A DNA stretch of 64,000 nt, from assembly GCF_020076305.1 (NCBI RefSeq), contig NZ_JAIQXE010000001.1, positions 806,001 to 870,000 of the forward strand, read 5' to 3'. Position 1 is the stretch's first letter. Every line of letters begins with the position of its first letter. Of this stretch, positions 27,342-36,111 are shown piece after piece. The translations under genes and the position numbers were made by a program. This DNA comes from Flavihumibacter profundi (GTDB lineage: Bacteria; Bacteroidota; Bacteroidia; Chitinophagales; Chitinophagaceae). The notes beneath the pieces are model-generated. The model was given only the letters and a program-made list of their open reading frames with translations. It was not told where the DNA came from and did no database searches.

Positions 27342-28391
27342 TTGATTCGATTTTTCTTACAAAAACTGGGCTACGGAATGGCAGTACTAGTGGGGGTAGT
27401 AGTGGTGGTATTTTTATTGTTCCAGGGTTTTGGGGATCCGGCAAGATTAGTAATGGGGCAAAGGGCTGATAAAATGACACAGGAAAATATCCGGCGCGAC
27501 CTTCACCTCGATCAGCCAAGATGGAAACAGTTTTTGTTATACCTAAATGATATTTCGCCTATAGCAATTCATAGTGCCGGTGAAATTCAACAGAAAGAAT
27601 TAAAAGGATTATTTATAGGTCCTGTTGCCCACCGCTTTGGTATCAAAATTCCCTACCTGCGTCGTTCCTACCAAAGCAAACGGGAAGTGGGGGCTGTAAT
27701 CCTGGAAGCGTTGCCGGGTACACTGATGCTGGCATTTGCGGCGATGTTACTTGCTGCCATTTTAGGAATTTCAATTGGAGTTCTGGCCGCGCTGAATAAA
27801 GGAACCTGGCTTGACACAGGCGCCATTTTTTCCAGTATCCTGGGAATTTCAGCACCTTCATTTTTCATGGCAATTGCCATTGCTTATTTATTTGGATTTG
27901 TATGGAGCAAATACACAGGTTTGAACATGACCGGAAGCTGGTTTGACCTTGATACCCAAACGGGGAGGAGGTACCTGACCCTTTCCAACCTGGTTTTGCC
28001 TGCCGTTACCCTCGGGATAAGGCCACTGGCCATTATTGCGCAACTGACCAGAGCGGCATTACTGGATGTTTTACAACAGGACTATATCCGGACTGCAGTT
28101 GCAAAAGGCTTGTCCCGAAAAGTCATTATCTGGAAACATGCTTTAAGGAATTCGCTCAATCCGGTTATAACCGCAATTACCGGGTGGTTTGCAGAACTAC
28201 TTGCTGGTGCATTTTTTGTGGAATATATTTTTGGCTGGAAAGGGATAGGCAAACTTACCGTTGATGCGCTGGAAAAACTCGATTTTCCTATTGTAATGGG
28301 ATCGGTCTTGGTATCGGCCTGTTTATTTGTATTGGTTAACCTCTTATCAGATTTACTATATGGGGTAATTGACCCACGGGCCCGGCTTTAA
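27342..28391 (+). CDS. ABC transporter permease (DppB/OppB type)
   Basis: The 349-residue inner-membrane permease has an N-terminal helix (about 12-29), a periplasmic segment to about 125, and then five helices. The EAA loop contacting the ATPase is AVAKGLSRKVIIWKHALRNS, followed by FFVEYIFGWKGIGKLTVDAL. This layout is that of peptide or nickel importers. The start is TTG at 27342 and no ATG is available before the first helix. No partner permease, ATPase or binding protein lies beside it, so it is an isolated subunit. Confidence 0.88.
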   Translation: MIRFFLQKLGYGMAVLVGVVVVVFLLFQGFGDPARLVMGQRADKMTQENIRRDLHLDQPRWKQFLLYLNDISPIAIHSAGEIQQKELKGLFIGPVAHRFGIKIPYLRRSYQSKREVGAVILEALPGTLMLAFAAMLLAAILGISIGVLAALNKGTWLDTGAIFSSILGISAPSFFMAIAIAYLFGFVWSKYTGLNMTGSWFDLDTQTGRRYLTLSNLVLPAVTLGIRPLAIIAQLTRAALLDVLQQDYIRTAVAKGLSRKVIIWKHALRNSLNPVITAITGWFAELLAGAFFVEYIFGWKGIGKLTVDALEKLDFPIVMGSVLVSACLFVLVNLLSDLLYGVIDPRARL

Positions 28392-28402
28392 TTAAAAGCA
28401 AC

Positions 28403-28684
28403 TTACTGAATTATCACCTCCCGGATTATTTTTTCACCCAAAGCTTCGTTCACGCGTTCTACAATTTTTTCCTTTTGAAACATCAACTCCTGTTTTAAAG
28501 GGGCAACGGCTGTGGTTACATATAATTTATCTCCATAAATTTTAATGCTTTCGGTATACTTGGCTACAGTTTTCCCCATGATTTCTTCCCACACATCAGT
28601 GATCTGCAGGGCCTGAACTGAACCTTTTAACCGGCTTTTTTTCAGGAATTGCTGGATAGCTTCAGATAATGAGTATTCTCCCAT
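28403..28684 (-). CDS. DUF721 (DciA-like) protein
   Basis: The 93-residue protein has the DUF721 pattern: LSEAIQQFLKKSRL, VWEEIMGKTVAKYTESIKIY, then LYVTTAVAPLKQELMFQKEKIVERVNEALG. DciA-type relatives recruit the replicative helicase in bacteria lacking DnaC. It lies just downstream of recF, the usual neighbourhood for this family. A -7 box lies 4 nt before its ATG. Confidence 0.87.
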   Translation of the reverse strand: MGEYSLSEAIQQFLKKSRLKGSVQALQITDVWEEIMGKTVAKYTESIKIYGDKLYVTTAVAPLKQELMFQKEKIVERVNEALGEKIIREVIIQ

Positions 28685-28688
28685 ACTC

Positions 28689-28696
28689 CAAAGATA
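28689..28696 (-). promoter_or_regulatory. -7 box of the DUF721 gene
   Basis: On the minus strand TATCTTTG is followed by GAGT and then the ATG. This exact TAnnTTTG match is 4 nt from the start, implying a leaderless or nearly leaderless mRNA. Confidence 0.55.
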
Positions 28697-28917
28697 GCCG
28701 ACTAATCCAATATTTTGGCCTGAATTGGTCAGGCAGTTACCCGGGAAAGCTATAAATAATAGATAGTAGGCTGTTTACTGGTTGTTGCTGCAACCATTGT
28801 ATACTGTTGCCTGTCTTGATTGTGCTTTTGGTTAAGAGTGCTGTTTTTAACCGGAGTGGTCCCGTTTTTATATCCAACCTAGATCAGCCGGTTAATCCGT
28901 ACCCATTTTTTACTGTT

Positions 28918-30006
28918 TCAGCGGGTTGTTATGATTGATCCATATTGCAGTCCTAAGGACGAAAAGCTGTCTTTTATCCTTTCGGGATGGGTATCAGTAA
29001 CCAGTACCTGTCCCTGATTAACCAAACAAACTTCATATAGCAGGTTCTGCATCCGCGTGTTATCCAGTTTTTCAAAGACATCATCCAGCAATAATATCGG
29101 CGCAAAGCCTTTGGCTTCTTTCAATAAGGCAAATTCTGCCAGTTTGAAGGCAAACAACAAGCTTTTTCGCTGCCCCTGCGAAGCTATTTGGCGGAAGGGC
29201 TGGTCATTCAGGCTAATATTGATATCATCGCGGTGAATTCCCGATTGTGTACGTTGGGATTGCATATCACGTTCGCGGTTTTGCTGGAGTAATTCCGGGA
29301 AAGATTTTTCCATTAAAGAAGAATCATAACGTAGCTGCAGGTTATAATTTTCACCGGCAATATTGTTGTAACGATTATTAATTAATATTAATAACTTATC
29401 CAGGTATTCTTTTCTTTTGGAGAACACATAAGTAGCAGGACCAATTAATTGCTGGTCAAGTACTTCCAGAAGGTCGGCAGAACGCTGGCGCTGTTCCGAC
29501 ATTTGTTTTAGAAGGCTGTTTCTCTGGAGTAAAATGCGGTTATACTGAATTAATTGCATTAGGTACTGGTGGTCGATCTGGGAAAAAATCGCATCCATGA
29601 AGCGCCTTCTTTCTTCGCTGCCATTAGTAATTATCTGAACGTCATCCGGAGCGACCATCACTGCAGGGAAATTCCCTATGTGGTCGGCCATCCGGTCACA
29701 GAGCTGGTCATTTACACGAAATTCCTTCTTACCCGTTTCCCTGATGACCCCACTGATTAAATATGGATTCCCGTCCTTTAAAAATTCACCTGCCACACGC
29801 ATTCCCTGTGCACCCTGGTGCACCAGCAGGGCATCTGATTTTTGAAAATATGATTTGGTAAAACACAGGAAATAAATGGCATCCAGGAGATTGGTTTTGC
29901 CCGTTCCGTTCCTACCGGTGATACCAGTAACCCGTTCAGGAAATGTCCAGGACTGCTGCAGGTAATTCTTATATTGAAAAACCGATATGGATTGTATTGA
30001 TAACAA
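28918..30006 (-). CDS. recF: DNA replication and repair protein RecF
   Basis: The SMC-like ATPase helps load RecA at gaps. With the TTG start at 30006 the product is 362 residues and begins LSIQSISVFQYKNYLQQSW, aligning with the usual RecF N terminus. Walker A is GRNGTGKTNLLDAIYFL, the signature is in SQGQRKSLLFAFKLAE, and Walker B is PILLLDDVFEKLD. An ATG at 30033 would add nine residues, but it lies upstream of a TATCTTGC promoter-like box at 30014-30021, so it is less likely. The 233 bp between recF and DUF721 shows no gene. Confidence 0.93.
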   Translation of the reverse strand: MLSIQSISVFQYKNYLQQSWTFPERVTGITGRNGTGKTNLLDAIYFLCFTKSYFQKSDALLVHQGAQGMRVAGEFLKDGNPYLISGVIRETGKKEFRVNDQLCDRMADHIGNFPAVMVAPDDVQIITNGSEERRRFMDAIFSQIDHQYLMQLIQYNRILLQRNSLLKQMSEQRQRSADLLEVLDQQLIGPATYVFSKRKEYLDKLLILINNRYNNIAGENYNLQLRYDSSLMEKSFPELLQQNRERDMQSQRTQSGIHRDDINISLNDQPFRQIASQGQRKSLLFAFKLAEFALLKEAKGFAPILLLDDVFEKLDNTRMQNLLYEVCLVNQGQVLVTDTHPERIKDSFSSLGLQYGSIITTR

Positions 30007-30076
30007 AGCGGTTGCAAGATAATTCCATTGCATAACAATCCTTACCCAACAATCTGCAATTATTTCCCATTTCCCT

Positions 30077-30084
30077 TATCTTTG
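30077..30084 (+). promoter_or_regulatory. -7 box of pdhA
   Basis: TATCTTTG followed by CCCCC is an exact TAnnTTTG match, 21 nt before the GTG at 30106. It decides against an in-frame ATG at 30028. Confidence 0.55.
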
Positions 30085-30105
30085 CCCCCTCTCAAAATAA
30101 AAACT

Positions 30106-31101
30106 GTGGCAACAAAATTTTCAAAGGAGACCTATTTGTACTGGTACGAACTGATGCTGTTGATCCGCCAGTTCGAGCTGAAGGCTGAAGAGAAATACAA
30201 GATGGAAGGTAAAATCCGCGGCTTTTTCCACGCTTATATTGGCCAGGAAGCCATTGCTGCGGGTTGTATGACTGCTACAAAAGCAGAAGATGCCTTTATT
30301 ACAGCCTACCGTGACCATGGCCTGGCACTTGCAAAAGGTATTAGCGCTAAATCATGTATGGCTGAGTTGTATGGCAAAGCAACCGGATGTGCCAAAGGCA
30401 AAGGCGGAAGTATGCACTTCTTCGGTAAAAAAGAAAGATTTTTTGGAGGCCACGGTATCGTCGGCGCCCAAATCGGAACAGGGGCTGGAATTGCCTTTGC
30501 CGAAAAATATAAAGGTACTGATGCTGTTTGCCTCACCTTTTTTGGTGATGGTGCCGCCCGCCAGGGTATGCTGCATGAGACATTTAACCTTGCCATGTTG
30601 TGGAAATTGCCGGTGATTTTCATTTGCGAAAACAATAACTATGCAATGGGGACTTCAGTGGAAAGGACCTCCAATGTAGTTGATATTTATAAATTGGCGG
30701 ATGCCTATGAAATGCCGGCTGATTCAATAGACGGGATGAGTGCAGAAGCTGTACATGAAAGTGTTTCGCGTGCTGTAAAACGTGCCCGTGAAGGTGACGG
30801 ACCCACATTGATTGAAATCAAGACGTATCGTTATAAAGGTCACTCCATTTCTGATCCCCAGAAATATCGTACCAAAGAGGAAGTCGATGAATACAAACAA
30901 AGGGACCCTATTGAGCAGGTTCTGACCACTATACTGACCAATAAATTTGCTACCCAGGCAGAAATTGATGCTATCAATAAAAGGGTTGAAGAGGAAGTGG
31001 AAGAATGTGTAAAATTTGCTGAAGAAAGCCCATGGCCGGATGACAGTGAAGTGCTCAAAGATATTTATGTAGACCAATCTTATCCGTTCATAGTTGACTA
31101 A
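30106..31101 (+). CDS. pdhA: pyruvate dehydrogenase E1 component, alpha subunit
   Basis: This 331-residue, thiamine-diphosphate enzyme subunit decarboxylates pyruvate within the pyruvate dehydrogenase complex. It shows FHAYIGQEAIAAGCMTATK, GKGGSMHFFGKKERFFGGHG, and the ThDP/Mg motif GDGAARQGMLHETFNLAMLW ... ENNNYAMGTSVER. The phosphorylation-loop region RYKGHSISDPQKYRTKEE is also present. The GTG start gives MATKFSKETYLYWYELM, matching the family N terminus. The beta subunit and E2 are not in this window. Confidence 0.95.
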   Translation: MATKFSKETYLYWYELMLLIRQFELKAEEKYKMEGKIRGFFHAYIGQEAIAAGCMTATKAEDAFITAYRDHGLALAKGISAKSCMAELYGKATGCAKGKGGSMHFFGKKERFFGGHGIVGAQIGTGAGIAFAEKYKGTDAVCLTFFGDGAARQGMLHETFNLAMLWKLPVIFICENNNYAMGTSVERTSNVVDIYKLADAYEMPADSIDGMSAEAVHESVSRAVKRAREGDGPTLIEIKTYRYKGHSISDPQKYRTKEEVDEYKQRDPIEQVLTTILTNKFATQAEIDAINKRVEEEVEECVKFAEESPWPDDSEVLKDIYVDQSYPFIVD

Positions 31102-31121
31102 AATATAAATAAAAACTTAAT

Positions 31122-31805
31122 ATGGCTGATCATAAGCATATACCTGTGGAAACAATCCCTGAAGTAGAAATCGTAGATAAGGTTACCGGATTCTGGCAAC
31201 AGAACAGTAAAAATATTTTAATTGGAGTTGCTGCAATTGTGATTATTGCAGGTGGTGTTGCAGGATATAAATATTTTATATCCGGACCAAAAACTGAAAA
31301 AGCAAACGAAGCCATATTCAGGGCGGAGAATTATTTCCGCATGGATTCGCTGCAATTAGCCCTGAATGGTGATGCCACCAACCCTGGTTTTATAAAGATC
31401 ATAGATCGTTACAGTGGTACACCGGCAGCAAACCTTTCGAAATTCTATGCTGGTGCATCTTACCTTCGTTTAGGTGATTACGCCAAAGCGGAAAAATACC
31501 TGAAGGATTTTTCAACTGGTGCACCACAGATTAATGCCCGTGCAAAGAGCCTTTTAGCAGATACGTATTCTGAGCAAGGTAAAAAAGAAGAAGCCGCTAA
31601 ATTATACCGTGAAGCAGCCGGCCTTTTTGATAAGGATGAATTCAATTCTTCTGAATATCTGTTCCGTGCTGGTTACCTGTATGAAAGCCTGGGTAAAAAT
31701 GCAGAAGCTATTGAAGCATACAAAACAATAAAGGAAAAATATCCACGCACTGAAAGAGGTTTTGAAGTTGATAAATACCTCGCACGCCTGGGAGAAACGG
31801 AGTAA
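31122..31805 (+). CDS. membrane-anchored TPR protein
   Basis: The 227-residue protein has a short cytosolic N terminus, one transmembrane helix at about 31-50 (ILIGVAAIVIIAGGVAGYKY) and tetratricopeptide repeats covering about 90-220 (YAGASYLRLGDYAKAEKYLK, LADTYSEQGKKEEAAKLYRE, AGYLYESLGKNAEAIEAYKT). This resembles YfgM-like periplasmic TPR proteins, which assist protein traffic at the inner membrane. It starts 20 bp after pdhA and is followed 23 bp later by ribH. Confidence 0.85.
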   Translation: MADHKHIPVETIPEVEIVDKVTGFWQQNSKNILIGVAAIVIIAGGVAGYKYFISGPKTEKANEAIFRAENYFRMDSLQLALNGDATNPGFIKIIDRYSGTPAANLSKFYAGASYLRLGDYAKAEKYLKDFSTGAPQINARAKSLLADTYSEQGKKEEAAKLYREAAGLFDKDEFNSSEYLFRAGYLYESLGKNAEAIEAYKTIKEKYPRTERGFEVDKYLARLGETE

Positions 31806-31828
31806 TTCCTTACGACCAAATATAATTT

Positions 31829-32329
31829 ATGGCAAGTACTGGAAATGCAAACTTGTTAACACTTAATACAGGCATTCTTGCAAAGGATGCCTGTATTGTT
31901 ATTGTGAAAACTGAATGGAATGCAGCAATTGTAAATGAATTAGAAAATGGATGCCACAGGATATTTACAGAACAAGGGATACAAAATATTCTTTCATTAA
32001 TTGTTCCCGGTGCTGTTGAAATTCCTTTTGCTATTAAGGCTTTTTGGGAAGCTAAGAAATATATGGATGAAAGGCCAAATGCCTTTATTGCGCTGGGGTG
32101 TGTGATAAAAGGTGATACTCCTCATTTCGATTATGTTTGCAAGGCGGTTACGGATGGTGTTACTTCCCTGAATCTTGCTTTGCCGGTTCCAGTGATATTT
32201 GGAGTACTTACGGTTAATACCGATGAGCAGGCACAGGAAAGGATTGGCGGGAAACATGGACATAAAGGCGAAGAAGCCGCTATTACAGCTTTAAAAATGA
32301 TTGCTCTTCAAAAAAGCTTTAAACTATAA
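31829..32329 (+). CDS. ribH: 6,7-dimethyl-8-ribityllumazine synthase
   Basis: The 166-residue enzyme catalyses the penultimate riboflavin step, joining a ribitylaminouracil with dihydroxybutanone phosphate, usually as a hollow oligomer. Family motifs are present: VPGAVEIPFAIKAF, ALGCVIKGDTPHFDYVC, and VIFGVLTVNTDEQAQERIGG followed by KHGHKGEEAA. It lies alone, without the other rib genes, between the TPR and LutA-like genes. Confidence 0.97.
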   Translation: MASTGNANLLTLNTGILAKDACIVIVKTEWNAAIVNELENGCHRIFTEQGIQNILSLIVPGAVEIPFAIKAFWEAKKYMDERPNAFIALGCVIKGDTPHFDYVCKAVTDGVTSLNLALPVPVIFGVLTVNTDEQAQERIGGKHGHKGEEAAITALKMIALQKSFKL

Positions 32330-32332
32330 ATT

Positions 32333-33055
32333 TTGCAGGTTCAGCTATTCATACCTTGTTTTGTTGACCAGCTTTTTCCATATACTGCTTTTAATATGGT
32401 TAAAGTACTGGAAAAGCTTGGCTGTACTGTAAAATATAACGAAAACCAAACATGTTGCGGACAGCCTGCTTTTAATGCAGGTTTCTGGGATGAAAGTAAA
32501 TCGGTTTGTGAAAAATTCATCATTGAAAATAGCGGAAGCGATGATCCCATAGTTTCACCAAGCGCATCCTGTACCGGATTTGTCAGGAACTATTACCCGA
32601 AATTATTTGATAACTCTTCAGTCCATAATGAAGTGAAGGATTTAAGGTCACGTACCTATGAATTTTCGGAATTTCTGGTTAATGTACTAAAGGTTGAAAA
32701 ACTGGGAGCCTGCCTTCCGGTTAAAGCAACTTACCATGATTCCTGTGCCGCTTTACGGGAATGCAGGATAAAGGAAGAACCCCGAAAGCTTTTGGCAAAT
32801 GTAGCAGGACTTGAATTGGCCGAAATGGAAGATGTTGAAACCTGTTGCGGATTTGGTGGAACCTTTGCTGTAAAATACGAGCCCATTTCAATTGCGATGG
32901 CAGAACAAAAGGTCAATAATGCCCAGAAAACAGGCGCCACCTGTATCATATCAACCGATTTGTCCTGTCTCATGCACCTTGATGGTTATATCCGCAATAA
33001 AAACCTGCCGATCAAAACAATGCATATAGCTGATGTGCTGGCGAGCGGATGGTGA
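32333..33055 (+). CDS. LutA/YkgE-like (Fe-S)-binding protein
   Basis: The 240-residue product has two cysteine-rich CCG domains: NQTCCGQPAFNAGFWDE ... SASCTGFVRNYYP, and YHDSCAALRECR ... VETCCGFGGTFAVKYEPIS. In LutA this protein works with LutB and LutC in lactate oxidation, and similar subunits occur in heterodisulfide reductases. The TTG start at 32333 lies three bases after the ribH stop and gives MQVQLFIPCFVDQLFP, matching family N termini. No lutB or lutC is in the window. Confidence 0.88.
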   Translation: MQVQLFIPCFVDQLFPYTAFNMVKVLEKLGCTVKYNENQTCCGQPAFNAGFWDESKSVCEKFIIENSGSDDPIVSPSASCTGFVRNYYPKLFDNSSVHNEVKDLRSRTYEFSEFLVNVLKVEKLGACLPVKATYHDSCAALRECRIKEEPRKLLANVAGLELAEMEDVETCCGFGGTFAVKYEPISIAMAEQKVNNAQKTGATCIISTDLSCLMHLDGYIRNKNLPIKTMHIADVLASGW

Positions 33056-33078
33056 AAATTGTTTTAAACTTCACAATT

Positions 33079-33489
33079 ATGGCATATTGGCTGGTAAAAT
33101 CTGAACCCTTCAAATACAGTTGGGATGAATTTGTGAAAGACAAGCGAACTTTATGGGATGGGGTTCGCAATTATGCCGCACGGAATAATCTGCGTGCAAT
33201 GAAGAAAGATGACCTTGTATTCTTTTATCACAGTAATGAGGGATTGGAAATAATTGGCATAGCAAAAGTTGTAAAAGAATATTATCCCGACCCCACATCA
33301 ACAGAAGATGCCTGGTTAGTAGTGGATCTTGCTCCAGTCAGGAAGCTGAAAAATCCGGTTGGTTTAGCTCAAATAAAAGCCAATCCTGCCCTTACCCAAA
33401 TGGCGCTGATAAGGCTTGGACGTCTTTCTGTCCAACCGGTAACAACAGAAGAGTGGAATGAAGTTTTACTAATGGCAGGTGAGAAGTAA
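33079..33489 (+). CDS. EVE domain protein
   Basis: The 136-residue protein begins MAYWLVKSEPFKYSWDEF and contains LWDGVRNYAARNNLRAMKKD, DLVFFYHSNEGLEIIGIAKV and a final helix. This is the EVE fold, a PUA-like relative of YTH that can bind modified bases. The ATG at 33079 is chosen because EVE proteins start at this point; ten extra residues upstream overlap the end of the LutA-like gene. Bacterial EVE proteins sometimes partner with restriction systems, but none is nearby. Confidence 0.92.
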   Translation: MAYWLVKSEPFKYSWDEFVKDKRTLWDGVRNYAARNNLRAMKKDDLVFFYHSNEGLEIIGIAKVVKEYYPDPTSTEDAWLVVDLAPVRKLKNPVGLAQIKANPALTQMALIRLGRLSVQPVTTEEWNEVLLMAGEK

Positions 33490-33503
33490 AGCACCTTAGG
33501 CTT

Positions 33504-33511
33504 TATTTTTG
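33504..33511 (+). promoter_or_regulatory. -7 box of the sirtuin gene
   Basis: TATTTTTG is an exact TAnnTTTG match ending 4 nt before the ATG at 33516, another near-leaderless arrangement. Confidence 0.5.
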
Positions 33512-33515
33512 CAGT

Positions 33516-34211
33516 ATGCAAAAAAAGAAGCTTGTTGTTCTGACCGGTGCAGGAATTAGTGCAGAAAGCGGATTAAAAACCTTTCGTGATAGTGATGGGC
33601 TTTGGGAGGGTTATGATATCGAACAAGTGGCCACTCCGCGGGCCTGGAAAAGCAATCCTTCCCTGGTACTGAATTTCTATAATCAGAGAAGAAAAAATGT
33701 ATTTGAAGCAATACCAAATGTCGCACATATTTTGCTGGCCGGATTACAGGAAAAATTTGAAGTAATTATTGTGACACAAAATATTGATGACCTGCATGAA
33801 AGGGCAGGTTCCGACAATGTACTTCATTTACACGGAGAGATTTTGAAAAGGAGAAGCGAGGTCAATCCAGACATAGTAAGTTCCATTACTCAGGATATGC
33901 TGCCTGGCGAATTGGCACCTGACGGAACAGCATGGCGGCCGGATATTGTATGGTTTGAAGAACCGGTTCCAAGGATTTCTGCAGCTGCAGAGCTAGTGCG
34001 GAAAGCTGACATATTTGCTGTTGTGGGCACTTCATTGGTCGTTTATCCGGCAGCCGGATTGGTCAACTATGCACCCTACCATATTCCAAAGTTCATAGTA
34101 GATAAGAAAATACCTGATAGCATCTCCCTGCCCAACCTTATTGCAATAGAAAACCTGGCTACTGCAGGAATGAAAGAACTTTCTGATCGGTTACTGTCCG
34201 AAAATTTTTAA
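33516..34211 (+). CDS. cobB: Sir2-family NAD-dependent protein deacylase
   Basis: The 231-residue enzyme removes acyl groups from lysines using NAD. The NAD motif is LTGAGISAESGLKTFRD (9-25), TQNIDDLHERAG is at 88-98, and the catalytic His106 is in LHLHGE. Tyr55 and Arg58 (FYNQRR) match the YxxR pair that favours succinyl/malonyl-lysine in class III sirtuins. The four zinc cysteines normally after the catalytic histidine are absent; that region (SEVNPDIVSSITQDMLPGEL) has no cysteine. This appears to be a Bacteroidota variant. Confidence 0.93.
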   Translation: MQKKKLVVLTGAGISAESGLKTFRDSDGLWEGYDIEQVATPRAWKSNPSLVLNFYNQRRKNVFEAIPNVAHILLAGLQEKFEVIIVTQNIDDLHERAGSDNVLHLHGEILKRRSEVNPDIVSSITQDMLPGELAPDGTAWRPDIVWFEEPVPRISAAAELVRKADIFAVVGTSLVVYPAAGLVNYAPYHIPKFIVDKKIPDSISLPNLIAIENLATAGMKELSDRLLSENF

Positions 34212-34257
34212 TCATTCCCTAACAGGAGTATACGCTTTATTAACTTCTATTTGCAAC

Positions 34258-35583
34258 ATGAAATTATTCCTGGTTTCGGGTCTTTGTATATTATTTCCAT
34301 TTTGGGCTGAATCACAGCTAACGGCACCCTTGCAACAATTACAGCAGCATATCCTGCAAGATTCTTTGTTGCAGGATTCAGGAATTATTCGAAATCCTTT
34401 ATATGATTTGAAAGGGTTCAATTACCTGAAACCAATATACCGACATCTGGCAGCCCTTGGTTCTGGGAAAATGGCTGGCCGCTTTGCAGAAACACCGGGA
34501 AAATTCACCATAATGGCTCAGGATTTTGCTTTTGCCGGTGATTACCTGACTGCTGCTCTTTATGGCCAAAAGGATTATGATTCCATTTCAGCGGCTGGTT
34601 ACCAGGATGCCCGGCTTTTCCTCGATACTATGAAGTCAGTGCAGTTCAGGGATGCGCGTGGTTATATTTTATCGAGGGCGGCAGAGGAACGGGTAATTAT
34701 GATTAATGAAGCGCACCATATGGCAATGCATCGCGCATTTATCCTGGGATTGTTAAAAGATTTTTACCAATCGGGCTTCCGTTACCTGGCTATGGAACTA
34801 TTGAATAACCGTTCTGACCGGAGTTTAGGTGAAGTGGATATAAGGACTGGATATTTCACCGCAGAACCCATTGCCGGGGAATTAGTGCGGAAAGCACTGG
34901 ATATTGGATTTACTTTGGTTCCATATGAAGATACGCTCTCAGATAATCATAGTGGTACAGGAAGAGACGCTATCCAGGCTGCGCGTATTGCGGCTATTCT
35001 TCAGAAAGACCCCGCTGCCAAAATATTGGTATTGGCAGGCCACGCACATATCAGCGAAGCCAAAATAGGCAAGGACTATATCCCAATGGCTGTGGCATTC
35101 CGCCGGTTTACCGGTATCAATCCATTTACAATTGACCTAACAGAAATGTGCGAAGGCAGTTCCTTTGAATACGGCCGGTATTTTTACCAATTGCTGACTT
35201 CAAAGATCAGGTTGAAAGAACCAGTTATTGCTTTTCGAAATGATACCCCGGTGAGTTTGCTGGAAAATGACCATTATGATGTACAGGTCATTCTGCCTTT
35301 GGCTACACCAATCCATAACAGGCCCGGTTGGCTTTCATTGAATGGTCAGCGCAAGGAGTTTGCCGTTCGTCCGACAGAGAAAAAATTGTTCATGGTGCAG
35401 GCATATTACCTCAATGAAGCCAATAAAAAACCTATTGGCATGCTTGTTCCCGCAGACCAAACCTATATTTCAGGAAGTGATGGATATTACTGGTTATACC
35501 TGTTTCCTGGAAAATACAAGATTGTATTGCGGGATATGGACTACAACATATTATCCACAAAGGAAGCGGAGGTTCCGCAATAA
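34258..35583 (+). CDS. secreted ChaN/EreA-like (Tiki-fold) putative hydrolase
   Basis: The 441-residue protein has a signal peptide (MKLFLVSGLCILFPFWAESQ). Its central region resembles the ChaN/EreA/TraB group: VIMINEAHHMAMHRAFILGL followed by GFRYLAMELLNNR, then IGFTLVPYEDT and KILVLAGHAHISEAK. Histidines and glutamates here are likely active-site or metal residues. The C-terminal about 110 residues look like a separate beta domain (YYWLYLFPGKYKIVLRDMDY). Function is not known, and the fold assignment is by motif similarity only. Confidence 0.6.
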   Translation: MKLFLVSGLCILFPFWAESQLTAPLQQLQQHILQDSLLQDSGIIRNPLYDLKGFNYLKPIYRHLAALGSGKMAGRFAETPGKFTIMAQDFAFAGDYLTAALYGQKDYDSISAAGYQDARLFLDTMKSVQFRDARGYILSRAAEERVIMINEAHHMAMHRAFILGLLKDFYQSGFRYLAMELLNNRSDRSLGEVDIRTGYFTAEPIAGELVRKALDIGFTLVPYEDTLSDNHSGTGRDAIQAARIAAILQKDPAAKILVLAGHAHISEAKIGKDYIPMAVAFRRFTGINPFTIDLTEMCEGSSFEYGRYFYQLLTSKIRLKEPVIAFRNDTPVSLLENDHYDVQVILPLATPIHNRPGWLSLNGQRKEFAVRPTEKKLFMVQAYYLNEANKKPIGMLVPADQTYISGSDGYYWLYLFPGKYKIVLRDMDYNILSTKEAEVPQ

Positions 35584-35695
35584 GTTGGATTTATTGTTAT
35601 CGTTCCACCCAGGATGAAATTTCACAGATGACTCCATACATGGATAAATTGCCATCTTTTACGTGGGCCTTGATAACTTTTTACCTAAACACTAT

Positions 35696-36106
35696 CTATA
35701 TTTCGAATAGTTTTAGATAATTCGGCAACGGTTTGTTGCAAGGCTTTTCCATTCCCTTTATAAGAAATGTGATAACCTTAATGACTAATACAATTGGCAT
35801 TGTTTCGGTTTTATTGCAAGAAAACATTACTATTCCAGGGGTAAGGACAAGCCGCCCCAATTCTATGGTTTCTTCTCTGTTTTGTTCAATGCGCCTGTAA
35901 TGAAAATCGTGGTATGGTACAATGACATCAATCCAAACTGAATATTTACCGGGCTTAACGGGAATCTGGAATTTACCAAGGGTTTGGTAAACAGGCAAAG
36001 TATCTGAATCCTGTATTGGTCATAATCCTGGTAGTATAATTGCTAACGTAGCCGGATATGTGAAACTATTATGTTCAATCGATATGCCATACACGAATAA
36101 GGTGAA
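35696..36106 (-). pseudogene. degenerate carboxypeptidase-regulatory-like domain with in-frame stop
   Basis: One minus-strand frame reads YGISIEHNSFTYPATLAIIL PGL, a TGA at 36020-36022, then DSDTLPVYQTLGKFQIPVKP followed by GKYSVWIDVIVPYHDF and ETIELGRLVL. Apart from the stop this looks like one continuous beta domain of the type found before TonB receptors and in surface proteins (G-F-I-V-PG-Y pattern). No signal peptide or good start is found upstream. The rest of the 528 bp between 35584 and 36111 holds nothing I recognise. It is most likely a decayed gene. Confidence 0.4.
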
Positions 36107-36111
36107 TAAGT

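Noticed and set aside
30028-30105. An in-frame ATG would extend pdhA by 26 residues.
   Set aside because: The extension (HNNPYPTICNYFPF) is unlike PdhA and runs through an exact TATCTTTG promoter box; GTG at 30106 gives the family N terminus.
36020-36022. TGA as a selenocysteine codon in the carboxypeptidase-like fragment.
   Set aside because: No selenocysteine insertion hairpin is evident and the family does not use the residue; decay is simpler.
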